43,349 bases of DNA, taken from NCBI GenBank assembly GCA_937957915.1, contig CALGNZ010000142.1, positions 1 to 43,349 of the forward strand. Direction: 5' to 3'. Shown here piece by piece: positions 17,613 through 25,794 of the stretch. The notes beneath the pieces were generated by a model, which saw nothing but the letters and a program-made list of their open reading frames with translations, was not told the DNA's origin and ran no database searches. Position 1 is the stretch's first letter; each line of letters begins with the position of its first letter. Source of the DNA: an uncultured Granulosicoccaceae bacterium. Its GTDB lineage: Bacteria > Pseudomonadota > Gammaproteobacteria > Granulosicoccales > Granulosicoccaceae. The translations under genes and the position numbers were made by a program.

Positions 17613-18482
17613 TTAATGACCTTTTGATTCTGTTTGCGATCGCAGAAGGGTCACCAGTAGTTCCACAATCGCTTTATCAGCATGATCGCGGTGAGTGACC
17701 ACACCCACTGTTCTTAAGGCGCGGGGTTTGGTGAAATGCAGTGTGCGCAGGTTGTCTGGCAGTGCTCTGCCGGCCGGTACCACCGACACGCCTAGCCCGT
17801 TGCGAACCAGTGAGATAACCGCATCGAGGGTATCGATTTCCATTCTTGTAGTGACTTTGATGTTTCGGTCTCTGAGCAGTCGGTCAACTATGTGTGCGAC
17901 CTCTGCGTGTGGACTGAACCGAACGTACGGATTGTTCTCCAGCAGAGCGCGCGCGGTTTTACCTTTGGCGTTGGTATGCGCCATTACAACGAGTGGATCT
18001 GTGTATACCGGAAAACAGGTAACCTGAGGCGGAATATGGTCAGGGATGGTGACAATGGCGCAATCGAGATTGTGTCTGACGACCCGGTTTAGCAGGTCAT
18101 TGGTTAATCCGGTAACCAGCCGCACAGATAATTCCGGCGCTTTTTTGCGCAACTCTAGTAGTGCACCAGGCAGTGTGTCCGTTACTACCGTGTGCACGGC
18201 TCCGATCTTCAGGGCACCGGTCATTTGTTCGCCGGTGCTGCTGCCTTTCAGTTGCTCCCACTGCAATACAACCTCTCTGGCGCGTCGAACGAACAGCAGT
18301 CCGGCTGAGGTAAAGGAAGGCGGGCGATGTGAGCGGTCAAACAGTGTTTTTCCGCATTCGCGCTCGATTGCTGACACTTGCAGGCTAACGGTGGAGTCAG
18401 ACAGGTTCAATTGCCGCGCGGCCTCCGCAAAACTGCCGTGTTCTGCTATCGCTATTACTGTGTATAAAGCGCTAATTTCCAT
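17613..18482 (-). CDS. LysR-family transcriptional regulator
   Basis: 289 residues, the usual LTTR length. The N-terminal winged helix-turn-helix is clear (residues 1-60: GSFAEAARQLNLSDSTVSLQVSAIER, with the HTH around 18-40), followed by a periplasmic-binding-like effector domain (TGALKIGAVHTVVTDTLPGALLELR onward; LGVSVVPAG near 240). It is divergent from the ThDP-enzyme gene with 125 bp between the starts, the classical layout for an LTTR controlling its neighbour. An LTTR-type T-N11-A palindrome lies in that spacer. I infer that it regulates the SDH-like/fumarase-like operon in response to a pathway intermediate. Confidence 0.93.
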   Translation of the reverse strand: MEISALYTVIAIAEHGSFAEAARQLNLSDSTVSLQVSAIERECGKTLFDRSHRPPSFTSAGLLFVRRAREVVLQWEQLKGSSTGEQMTGALKIGAVHTVVTDTLPGALLELRKKAPELSVRLVTGLTNDLLNRVVRHNLDCAIVTIPDHIPPQVTCFPVYTDPLVVMAHTNAKGKTARALLENNPYVRFSPHAEVAHIVDRLLRDRNIKVTTRMEIDTLDAVISLVRNGLGVSVVPAGRALPDNLRTLHFTKPRALRTVGVVTHRDHADKAIVELLVTLLRSQTESKGH

Positions 18483-18524
18483 CGACTGCAGAGTTAGGAG
18501 TTTGCGAAATGAGTAAAGCTATCT

Positions 18525-18538
18525 TTGAAAATATTCAA
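18525..18538. promoter_or_regulatory. LysR-type T-N11-A operator
   Basis: The palindrome TTGAA-AATA-TTCAA fits the T-N11-A LTTR box and sits in the middle of the 125-bp spacer between the LysR gene and the ThDP-enzyme gene. Its arms extend imperfectly to ATCTTTGAA/TTCAAGAT. A second half-site TTTGAATT follows about 15 bp further towards the operon. Confidence 0.6.
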
Positions 18539-18607
18539 GATTGGTATGGTTTCTTTGAATTATGTAAAATAAAAGCCCAGTCAGTCAATTTTTTCTGAGG
18601 CGCGTTC

Positions 18608-20389
18608 ATGATCGGAGCACAAATCCTGACACAGGCCATGGCTGAGTCGGGTACCTCTGTGGTGTTCTCGCTGTCGGGCAACCAGATCATGCCACTCTAT
18701 GATGCCTGTCTGGAGCCTGGTATTCGCATAGTGCACGTGCGCCACGAGAGCGCCGCGGTTTTTATGGCAGATGCCTATGCGCAACTGAGTGATCCGCAGG
18801 GGCAAGCGGCGCAAGAGCAAGCAGCGCAAGCGCAATCGGCGCAAGAGCATGGGTTACCAGCAGATAGTGGCGTCGGCGTGGCATTGGTGACCGCCGGACC
18901 TGGCTTTGCCAATGCGCTGGGAGGGTTGTATTCAGCATTGATGGCCGAAAGTCCGGTGGTGTTGATTTCCGGTGACTCTGCGGTATCCCAGGATGGCAGC
19001 AGAGCTTTTCAGGAACTGGCGCAAACCACGGCTGCGCAGCCGTTCGTCAAGCATACGGTGCGGGTCACCGATGTTGCCGAATTGGCGAAAGCCTGGTTCG
19101 AGTGCATATCAATTGCCACAGCCGGTACCCCCGGGCCGGTTCATCTTGCAGTGCCATTTGATGTGTTGCTGGCAGAGGGGGATAGTGCGGAGTGTGTAGA
19201 CACCCGTGTAACGGAGCTGCGCGATCTTTCAGCCAATGATGTGGTCGACATCATTGCGGCACTGCACGCTGCGGATAAACCTTTAGTGCTCACAGGGCCT
19301 GCCATGACGGCGTCACGCATGCCAGATCGCTTTGCACATCTTCAGAGTGTACTTGGCATACCGGTGATCGCAATGGAAAGTCCGCGCGGGCTTGCAGATC
19401 CGTCACTGGGAAAAGTCAAAGCGATAGTACAGCTGGCTGACTGTGTGTTGCTGTTGGGCAAGCTTCCGGATTTCACACTTGGCTTTGGCGCTGAATCAAC
19501 GCTGCCGGCAAAATTGATCATTGTGGTTGATGCATCGGCGCAGTCGCTGCAGCAGAGTGTTCGGGTGCTCGGTGAGCGAAGAGTAACCAAAGTGAAAGAC
19601 GGGGAGCAGAGTTCCGGTTTACAGGGCGTTAAGGCGATAAACGAAAAGCCGGTTGTTGTCGCTGATGCAATTTGCCGGAACTATCAATCGATTACCGAGC
19701 ATGCAGAATGGCTGACATTCTCGGTGGCGCAACTCGCAGCTTCACCACGGTTACCAGACGTGGTGACCGGGTTTACCGATGCTGCAAAACCGGTGTCTTC
19801 TGCGAGTGTCGGCAGCGCTCACAACCCCGAGTTGACGCCGCAGCAAATTGGTATTGAGGTACAACGTGCTGTCGATCAGTGCGAGCAGTCAGTGCTTGTT
19901 TGTGATGGCGGCGAGTTCGGCCAGTGGGCGCAGGCCTGTGTTCGATCTGACCGGCGTATTATCAACGGCCCCTCTGGTGCGATAGGTGGCAGTTTGCCAC
20001 AGGCTGTGGCGGCGAAAATTGCTGATCCGCACAGCGTGGTGTTTGCCATGCTAGGTGATGGCACAGCCGGATTTCATCTTGCAGAGCTTGAGACAAGTGT
20101 TCGCGAACAGGCGCCGATCATCGTTATTATAGGCAATGACTCGCGCTGGAACGCAGAGTACCAGATACAGTTGCGAGACTACGGCGAAGACAGGCTGCAC
20201 AGTTGTGAACTCGGCACTGATATCAGGTACGATCAGGCAGCCGTCGGCCTGGGTTGCGCCGGCGTACTGGTACAAACTACAACAGAGCTTGAACGTGCGT
20301 TAGCTAAAGCGGTGAGTCGCAGTCAGCATGAATGCCAGACTACTTGTATTAATGTCTCTATGGCGGGATGGCCCGCACCGGTATATTGA
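18608..20389 (+). CDS. Thiamine-diphosphate-dependent enzyme, acetolactate-synthase-like
   Basis: 593 residues with the three-domain fold of acetolactate synthase/2-oxoacid decarboxylases. The catalytic glutamate of the PYR domain is Glu47 in VRHESAAVFMADAYA; LVTAGPGFANALGG follows. The ThDP/Mg motif of the PP domain starts LGDGTAGF (Gly483-Gly485) and ends with Asn510 in IIGNDSRWN. An insertion at residues 62-88 is rich in Ala and Gln and encoded by three 15-bp repeats (18806-18850), absent from relatives I know. GAGG seven bases before the ATG supports the start. As first gene of the operon it presumably decarboxylates or ligates a 2-oxo acid formed by the pathway; the reaction is not predictable from sequence. 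Confidence 0.88.
   Translation: MIGAQILTQAMAESGTSVVFSLSGNQIMPLYDACLEPGIRIVHVRHESAAVFMADAYAQLSDPQGQAAQEQAAQAQSAQEHGLPADSGVGVALVTAGPGFANALGGLYSALMAESPVVLISGDSAVSQDGSRAFQELAQTTAAQPFVKHTVRVTDVAELAKAWFECISIATAGTPGPVHLAVPFDVLLAEGDSAECVDTRVTELRDLSANDVVDIIAALHAADKPLVLTGPAMTASRMPDRFAHLQSVLGIPVIAMESPRGLADPSLGKVKAIVQLADCVLLLGKLPDFTLGFGAESTLPAKLIIVVDASAQSLQQSVRVLGERRVTKVKDGEQSSGLQGVKAINEKPVVVADAICRNYQSITEHAEWLTFSVAQLAASPRLPDVVTGFTDAAKPVSSASVGSAHNPELTPQQIGIEVQRAVDQCEQSVLVCDGGEFGQWAQACVRSDRRIINGPSGAIGGSLPQAVAAKIADPHSVVFAMLGDGTAGFHLAELETSVREQAPIIVIIGNDSRWNAEYQIQLRDYGEDRLHSCELGTDIRYDQAAVGLGCAGVLVQTTTELERALAKAVSRSQHECQTTCINVSMAGWPAPVY
18806..18850 (+). repeat. 15-bp tandem repeat inside the ThDP-enzyme gene
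   Basis: Three 15-bp units of GCGGCGCAAGAGCAA type encode A-A-Q-E-Q, A-A-Q-A-Q and S-A-Q-E-H. The repeat keeps frame and lies in a surface-loop position between the catalytic-Glu helix and the next strand. Confidence 0.8.
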
Positions 20390-20399
20390 TGTTATTGAC

Positions 20400-20415
20400 G
20401 GTTCGTAAACGAACC
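20400..20415. promoter_or_regulatory. Perfect inverted repeat after the ThDP-enzyme gene
   Basis: GGTTCG-TAAA-CGAACC starts 11 bp after the stop codon, in the 141-bp gap before the iron-sulfur subunit. There is no T-run, so it may be an operator, an RNA-processing hairpin or a weak terminator. Confidence 0.45.
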
Positions 20416-20530
20416 ATCGGCAGCGGCGCCTACAGAGCCGGTCGTAAAATAACGTGCGTGAAAAATCATGTATCAAGACTATCGTTTTTCCGATGTCTGT
20501 GCACTCTCATCATCCGTACTTAACTGAAGG

Positions 20531-21295
20531 ATGCCGGTGACCAATAAAATTTCAGTCAGCATTTGGCGTGGTAAATCAGACGGTGAGTATCAAACCTACG
20601 AGGTTGAGCTGCGCGAGAATCAAACCGTGCTTGATATTGTCACCGAGGTGCAGCGCCAGCACGAGCCTTCACTGGCGTATCGCTTCGCTTGCCGCGTTGG
20701 TGTGTGTGGTTCCTGTGCAATGACCGTTAATGGCGTGCCGCGCTGGACGTGTCGAACGCACGTGAATCAGGTAACCAAAAACAACTCGCTGACTATCGGA
20801 CCGCTGCGCAACTTGCCCGTCATTAAAGATCTTGTCGTAGATATGAAGCCATTTTTCAAAAAGTGGCAAACGGCGGGTGCCAGCTTTACTGGCGGAAAAA
20901 CCCGTCACGACCCGGTTGCAACAATCAGCTCTGAATCGCCAGGTCGCAAAGCTGCGGATGCCGGCATCGAATGTATCAACTGTGCGGTGTGTTACAGCGC
21001 CTGCGATGTAGTCGGATGGGATGACAGCTACGCCGGGCCAGCTGCACTGAATCGTATCTGGACACTGGTCAATGACGAGCGACAGGTAAACAAGCGCGCT
21101 GTGCTTGATGCCGCGTTTGCCGATGGCGGGTGTGGTTCATGCCACAGCCAGGGTAACTGCACGCGGCATTGCCCGGTTGAGTTAAGCCCGTCTGAGAGCA
21201 TCGCTGCATTAAAGCGCAGCGCGTTTATGGGGCTACCGAAAACAGGGGCTGTGGAGTCGAACAAAATTGATACTGGAGCAGATCGTGAGAGCTAG
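20531..21295 (+). CDS. Succinate dehydrogenase/fumarate reductase-like iron-sulfur subunit
   Basis: 254 residues carrying all three clusters of an SdhB/FrdB subunit, passing electrons from the flavoprotein to quinone. The [2Fe-2S] site is Cys54, Cys59, Cys62 and Cys74 (CRVGVCGSC...C). The [4Fe-4S] site is CINCAVCYSAC (148-158), followed by Asp where Pro is usual. The [3Fe-4S] site is Cys204, Cys210 and Cys214-Pro (CHSQGNCTRHCP). The gene order B, anchor, anchor, A differs from the common sdhCDAB. It overlaps the next gene by 11 bp. I regard it as a paralogue dedicated to this operon rather than the housekeeping SDH, because of the linked genes. Confidence 0.93.
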   Translation: MPVTNKISVSIWRGKSDGEYQTYEVELRENQTVLDIVTEVQRQHEPSLAYRFACRVGVCGSCAMTVNGVPRWTCRTHVNQVTKNNSLTIGPLRNLPVIKDLVVDMKPFFKKWQTAGASFTGGKTRHDPVATISSESPGRKAADAGIECINCAVCYSACDVVGWDDSYAGPAALNRIWTLVNDERQVNKRAVLDAAFADGGCGSCHSQGNCTRHCPVELSPSESIAALKRSAFMGLPKTGAVESNKIDTGADRES

Positions 21296-21620
21296 TCTGC
21301 AACGACATTTTTATGTGGCGCAAAGAGCGACCGCACTGTTGCTTGCGCCACTGGTGGTGGTGCATCTGGTGCTAATTATGATCGCGGTGAAAAATGGTTT
21401 AACCGCCGACGAAATTCTATCCCGCACAAGGGGAAATGTTCTGTGGGCTGTATTTTACGGTCTGTTTGTTGTGGCAGCTGCAGTGCATGCACCACTAGGC
21501 GTGAGGAACGTCCTGCGCGAATGGACACCGCTGTCGCAACAACTGGTCGATGCATTTTGTGTGTTTTTGTTTCTGTTGCTTTTATTGGCAGGGCTGCGCG
21601 CAGTGGTTGCTGTGTATTAG
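21285..21620 (+). CDS. SDH/FRD-like membrane anchor subunit (first)
   Basis: Small hydrophobic protein, 111 residues from a GTG start. GGAG six bases upstream of this GTG favours it over a TTG 18 bp earlier. It has about three membrane segments: ALLLAPLVVVHLVLIMIAV, GNVLWAVFYGLFVVAAAVHA and AFCVFLFLLLLLAGLRAVV. Histidines in VVHLV and AVHAP sit at positions suitable for heme b ligation. It overlaps the iron-sulfur subunit gene, implying translational coupling. It resembles SdhC/SdhD-type anchors in size and topology, but I assign it mainly by position. Confidence 0.8.
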   Translation: MRASLQRHFYVAQRATALLLAPLVVVHLVLIMIAVKNGLTADEILSRTRGNVLWAVFYGLFVVAAAVHAPLGVRNVLREWTPLSQQLVDAFCVFLFLLLLLAGLRAVVAVY

Positions 21621-21682
21621 CCGCAACCAGTGGCTGCACTTTATACAATAAGTTTACCGACGCACATTATTTGAGTAACCCC

Positions 21683-22027
21683 ATGAACCCGTTGCGAAGT
21701 CATAAAAGCTATCTTGCATTTGTCGGTCATCGATTGTCCGGGGTGGCGCTCGCGCTGTTTTTGCCATTGCATTTTTTACTGCTGGGTACTGCGATCAATG
21801 ACGCAGACGCATTACAGCGTGCACTCGCATTTACCGATCATCCGCTGGTTAAAGTGGCGGAGTGGGGGTTGGTCGTGTTGTTGACGGTGCACCTGTTATT
21901 CGGGTTGCGAATTCTGGCACTGGAGATGACCAGCTGGCCGTCGCGCTATGACAATCGCACGAGCTGGGTGATACCGGCACTGGTCATTTCGTTGCTGGCT
22001 GGCGTCATATTCTGGCTACAGAGTTAG
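21683..22027 (+). CDS. SDH/FRD-like cytochrome b anchor subunit (second, SdhC-type)
   Basis: 114 residues with the SdhC signature HRLSGVALALFLPLHF near the N-terminus (His and Arg of the HRxSG motif contribute to the quinone site), then VLLTVHLLFGLRILALEM, whose histidine is the likely heme ligand, and a last membrane segment VIPALVISLLAGVIFW. Length and three-helix topology match SdhC. The frame is open much further upstream, but that part reads as cysteine-rich antisense-type sequence and overlaps the preceding anchor, so I start at ATG 21683. Confidence 0.85.
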   Translation: MNPLRSHKSYLAFVGHRLSGVALALFLPLHFLLLGTAINDADALQRALAFTDHPLVKVAEWGLVVLLTVHLLFGLRILALEMTSWPSRYDNRTSWVIPALVISLLAGVIFWLQS

Positions 22028-22154
22028 AGGACTACACCACGGCGGGCAGATTGCTGTCGTGCATTCCACAATAACGGAGTGATCATTGGCTTGATAGATA
22101 AACGCCTGATGCTGCTGAACGCAGAGAGTGTGTAATGCGTGCCTTTGGGCTGTG

Positions 22155-22264
22155 TGGTGCGGTTCCTGTCCCTCACCACACCCTGCATGGCGATGAGTGA
22201 ACATTGGAAACAGTTAAAGAGGTTTACAGATGGTAGGGTGTGCTGAGTGGTGCGAAACGCACCA
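22155..22264. repeat. Inverted pair of an interspersed intergenic repeat
   Basis: Two related copies in opposite orientation: 22155-22186 (GGTGCGGTTCCTGTCCC, ending ACACCCTGC) and 22233-22264 (GTAGGGTGTGCTGAGTGG, ending AAACGCACCA). A third copy lies at 38523-38559 and a weaker one at 27746-27776. They sit in the 294-bp gap between the anchor and flavoprotein genes, which otherwise holds no gene. Confidence 0.65.
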
Positions 22265-22321
22265 GCGCTTTAGAGACTATGGATATAACTCAATTTCAAG
22301 TCAGCGGATGCCCGACGAATT

Positions 22322-24079
22322 ATGCAGGTCAATATGATTGAAACTCATCAAACCGATATTCTTATACTGGGAACCGGTGGCGCTGGCCTTTTTGCGGCAC
22401 TGCACGCCGCTCAGGCCAATGCTGATCTTGATATCACCATTGCGGTAAAGGGCTTGCTTGGCAAGTGTGGCTGTACACGGATGGTGCAGGGTGGGTACAA
22501 CGTTGCTGTGGCTGCAGGTGATTCTGTCGAGCGTCACTTTATGGATACCATTGTTGGTGGTAAATGGCTGCCTGACCAAAACCTTGCCTGGACACTTGTG
22601 GAAACCGCGGTAGAGCGCGTTCGCGAGCTTGAAAATGAACTGGGTTGTTTCTTCGATCGCAATAAAGATGGCAGCCTGCATCAGAAAGCATTTGCCGGGC
22701 AAAGCTTCGATCGTACCGTACACAAAGGTGACTTAACCGGCATAGAAATAATCAATCGCTTAATTGAACAGGTGTGGGCGCTGAACACACGTATGCTGGA
22801 AGAGCACCGGGCCATAGAGTTAATACCCGCAGCTGATGGCTCGGGCATAGCCGGCGTGTTACTCATTGATATGCGAACCGGTTCCTACAGGCTGGTTAAG
22901 GCAAAGGCCGTGCTACTAGCGACCGGCGCCGGACCAAGCATGTATCAGTACCATACGCCGTCTGGTGACAAAACCTGCGACGGTCTGGCGATGGCGCTGC
23001 GTTATGGCCTTAAACTACGCGATATGGAAATGGTGCAGTTTCATCCGACCGGTCTGCTCGGCGGTCCGGATACCCGCATGACAGGCACCGTACTTGAAGA
23101 AGGCTTGCGTGGTGCCGGGGGTTATCTGCTCAACGGTGACGGCGAACGCTTTATGTTGAACTACCATGACAACGCCGAGCGTGCCACGCGTGATATCGTC
23201 AGCCGTGGCATTTATGCGGAAATGCGAGCCGGTAATACTACGCCAATGGGTGGTGTCTATATTGAGATGGCGCACCTCGGCCCCGAAGATGTCGCCAAAC
23301 GATTCCCTGGTATGGTTAAGCGCTGCGCCGACTGTGGTTTTGATTTGGCTGGTGGTCGTGTCGAGGTTGTACCTACCGCTCACTATATGATGGGCGGTGT
23401 CGAGTTTAACGTTGACACATCGACAGAGGTTCCCGGATTGTTCGCCGCAGGTGAAGACTGTGGCGGTGTACACGGTGCCAATCGTCTGGGTGGCAACGGT
23501 GTGGCCAATTCTACGGTATACGGTGGTATCGCCGGTGACACGATGGCGGCTTACGTGGCTCAACAAAAGCACTGGCGCGATGTTGATCAAACTGCAGTGG
23601 ATGCAGGTATTGCTCGAGCGGAGCAACCCTTTGCCCAATCACATAAAGATCTGTCAGAGCTTCGTGACACGCTCGGTCGTGACATGTGGGATCACATCGG
23701 TATTCTACGCACCGGGCACAGCATAGAAACCGGTTTGAGCAAGGTCGCACAGCATCGATCAGAGCTCGGTCGGTATGGCGTGGCTGATAAAGACCGCGAG
23801 TTTAATCTGTCGTGGCACGACTGGATCAATCTTCAGAATATGCTCGATATCAGCATGGTGATCGGCAAGGCATCACTGGCCCGTGCTGATAGCCGCGGCG
23901 CTCACTTCAGGGAAGACAACCCGGACACTGCTGACCTTGCCAATACCACATTTACCCGGGTATACGGATCCGCTGACGATCTGACAACCGAGATGATTCC
24001 GGTTAGCTTTGATATTGTCAGCCCCGGTGAGTCATTGATAAAAGATGAAGCAGGCAAGCCGCCAGAGACGGCGGCATGA
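22322..24079 (+). CDS. SDH/FRD-like flavoprotein subunit with Cys at the FAD-linking position
   Basis: 585 residues, the size of SdhA, oxidising a dicarboxylate (or reducing its alkene). FAD-binding motif DILILGTGGAGLFAAL (12-27). Substrate residues are intact: His241 (QFHPTG), Arg290 (ATRDIVSR), His354 (TAHYMMGGV) and Arg388 (GANRLGGNG). The histidine that bonds covalently to FAD in SdhA, five residues before QGG, is Cys51 here (GCTRMVQGG), so FAD is probably non-covalent as in L-aspartate oxidase, or differently attached. Three quinone-reducing partner genes precede it. An alternative ATG at 22334 has an AGGT ribosome site. The substrate may be succinate or a substituted analogue. Confidence 0.92.
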   Translation: MQVNMIETHQTDILILGTGGAGLFAALHAAQANADLDITIAVKGLLGKCGCTRMVQGGYNVAVAAGDSVERHFMDTIVGGKWLPDQNLAWTLVETAVERVRELENELGCFFDRNKDGSLHQKAFAGQSFDRTVHKGDLTGIEIINRLIEQVWALNTRMLEEHRAIELIPAADGSGIAGVLLIDMRTGSYRLVKAKAVLLATGAGPSMYQYHTPSGDKTCDGLAMALRYGLKLRDMEMVQFHPTGLLGGPDTRMTGTVLEEGLRGAGGYLLNGDGERFMLNYHDNAERATRDIVSRGIYAEMRAGNTTPMGGVYIEMAHLGPEDVAKRFPGMVKRCADCGFDLAGGRVEVVPTAHYMMGGVEFNVDTSTEVPGLFAAGEDCGGVHGANRLGGNGVANSTVYGGIAGDTMAAYVAQQKHWRDVDQTAVDAGIARAEQPFAQSHKDLSELRDTLGRDMWDHIGILRTGHSIETGLSKVAQHRSELGRYGVADKDREFNLSWHDWINLQNMLDISMVIGKASLARADSRGAHFREDNPDTADLANTTFTRVYGSADDLTTEMIPVSFDIVSPGESLIKDEAGKPPETAA

Positions 24080-24152
24080 ACCCTCGTAGTGAGCGGCCTC
24101 GCTGCCAATGCAGTAATAGTTTATTACACCACACATATGCTGGAGATCAATC

Positions 24153-25091
24153 ATGATAGCGAATGAGGCCATTGAAACGGCTGGCTATGAAATCATGAAG
24201 AAAGCCGCGATCGATATACCGGAAGACTATCTGGCCGGTATCAAAGAGTCGCAAAAGACAGAGACCAATACCCTGTCCGGCTATGTAATCAAAACCATGA
24301 TAGAAAACTACGAGGTCGCCACCGAAGACAGACGGCCGATGTGTGCCGACACCGGGTTGCCGCGTTACTACGTTAAAATTGGCGATAACGCCAGGTTCGG
24401 TGGGGGCTTCACCGGTATAGAGCGCGCACTTCGCAGTGCTACAGCGCGCGCTACACATGATGTACCCCTGCGACCGAATCGGGTTCACCCGTTATGGCGC
24501 ACCGAGCATAACAACAATGTTGGTATCAACGCGCCGGAGATCGAGTGGTCGTTTGAGCCCGATGTCGACTGGATCGATGTAACTACCGTTCACAAGGGGG
24601 GCTTGTTCGGCACAGATTACCGTATGCTTTTTCCAGGCGATGGAATCGACGGTATCAAGCGCTTCTTCCTCGATACGCTGATTGCCTTTGGCAAACGCGG
24701 ACTTTGCTGTCAGCCCGCCATTGTCGGCGTTGGCATTGGTGGTTCAAAAGATACTTGCATGCAGCTCGGTAAGCAGGCGGCTTGTTTGCGCAGCGTCGGT
24801 GACCGCAACCCCGATGAAAAAATATCTGAACTCGAACTTGAACTCAAGGATATGGGCAACAGCATCGGCATGGGGCCAATGGGTTTTGTTGGTTCGTCGA
24901 TGTGTGTGGATGTACACGTTGAAGTCGGTTACACCCATACGGGTGGCATGCCGGTTAGCGTGCATACGTTTTGTTTGTCCTCGCGTCGTGCCACGGCGAG
25001 GCTGCACAGTGATGGCAGCATCGAGTATCGCACTGATCCACAATGGTTCACCCCTTACATGCGTCGGGAGACTGTCGAATGGCCGAGTTAA
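24153..25091 (+). CDS. Class I fumarase/tartrate dehydratase-like alpha subunit
   Basis: 312 residues, the [4Fe-4S]-bearing half of a two-subunit hydro-lyase (FumA N-terminal domain/TtdA family). Cluster cysteines are apparent at Cys64 (MCADTGLP), Cys184 or Cys185 (LCCQPAIVGVGIGG) and Cys273 (VSVHTFCLSSRR); GMGPMGFVG (238-246) is the conserved loop. It reversibly adds water to fumarate-like alkenes or removes it from tartrate-like acids. It lies 73 bp after the flavoprotein gene and overlaps the beta gene by 13 bp. In this operon the natural reading is hydration of the flavoprotein product. Confidence 0.92.
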   Translation: MIANEAIETAGYEIMKKAAIDIPEDYLAGIKESQKTETNTLSGYVIKTMIENYEVATEDRRPMCADTGLPRYYVKIGDNARFGGGFTGIERALRSATARATHDVPLRPNRVHPLWRTEHNNNVGINAPEIEWSFEPDVDWIDVTTVHKGGLFGTDYRMLFPGDGIDGIKRFFLDTLIAFGKRGLCCQPAIVGVGIGGSKDTCMQLGKQAACLRSVGDRNPDEKISELELELKDMGNSIGMGPMGFVGSSMCVDVHVEVGYTHTGGMPVSVHTFCLSSRRATARLHSDGSIEYRTDPQWFTPYMRRETVEWPS

Positions 25092-25747
25092 AAGAAGTAT
25101 CTCTGCAGTTACCTGCCAGTGCTGAAGACATTGCGCAACTTGAAGTCGGGTCAATTGTTTATCTGTCCGGCGTGGTGTATACCGCCAGAGAAGGCGTTTA
25201 CGATCGCGTACTTAAAGACGGCGCATCATTACCCGATGAGTTAATCAAAGCCAGTGGTACTAACTTTCACTGTTCCCCTGCTGCAGCTGCAGATGGCAGT
25301 GGTGGATACAATGTGGGCGGCGTAACAGCGACAGCCAGTTTCCGTTTTTCAAAGTACATGGCTGAATGGCTCGACCTGACCGGAACCAAAATTGTCATTG
25401 GCAAAGGCGGCATGACGCAAAAAGACTACAAGGAAGTCTTCGCACCACGCGGTGCTATCTACCTGACTACAGTCGGGTATGGCACTGGTGCGTTGTTGGG
25501 GCGAGGCGTCAAAGGGGTCCGCAAGGTGCAGTGGCTTGAAGAGCTCGGTCTTGCCCAGGCCATGTGGTTTTTCGATGTGGAAAAGTTCGGACCGTTTATT
25601 GTCGACAGTGACCTGCAGGGTAACTCGCTATTTTCTCAGCAGGGTGAACTCGTCAATCAGAATATTGACAAGCTATACGAGGGATTGAAGACACCGGCAT
25701 TGCATCGGTATGGGGAGACTGATGATCGGAAAGATGAATTGTTGTAG
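25079..25747 (+). CDS. Class I fumarase/tartrate dehydratase-like beta subunit, diverged
   Basis: 222 residues from this ATG, which has GGGAG eight bases upstream; an in-frame upstream start is rejected. The family core is present: VGSIVYLSGVVYTARE, KIVIGKGGMTQKDY, GAIYLTTVGYGTGALLG and WFFDVEKFGPFIVDSD. However, the usual IYYxGP and GPTTSxRM substrate-site motifs appear as NFHCSPA and GVTATASFRF. These changes suggest a substrate other than fumarate or L-tartrate, although I cannot name it. The protein pairs with the overlapping alpha subunit and closes the operon; a convergent gene follows. Confidence 0.88.
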   Translation: MAELKEVSLQLPASAEDIAQLEVGSIVYLSGVVYTAREGVYDRVLKDGASLPDELIKASGTNFHCSPAAAADGSGGYNVGGVTATASFRFSKYMAEWLDLTGTKIVIGKGGMTQKDYKEVFAPRGAIYLTTVGYGTGALLGRGVKGVRKVQWLEELGLAQAMWFFDVEKFGPFIVDSDLQGNSLFSQQGELVNQNIDKLYEGLKTPALHRYGETDDRKDELL

Positions 25748-25794
25748 TAACGGGGGAATACCAAGGTATGTGTGGCTGCCTGGCTGGTTACTTA

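Noticed and set aside
21443..21682. Upstream extension of the second anchor subunit
   Set aside because: It overlaps the first anchor gene in another frame and reads as Cys/Arg-rich shadow; SdhC-type proteins begin close to the HRxSG motif.
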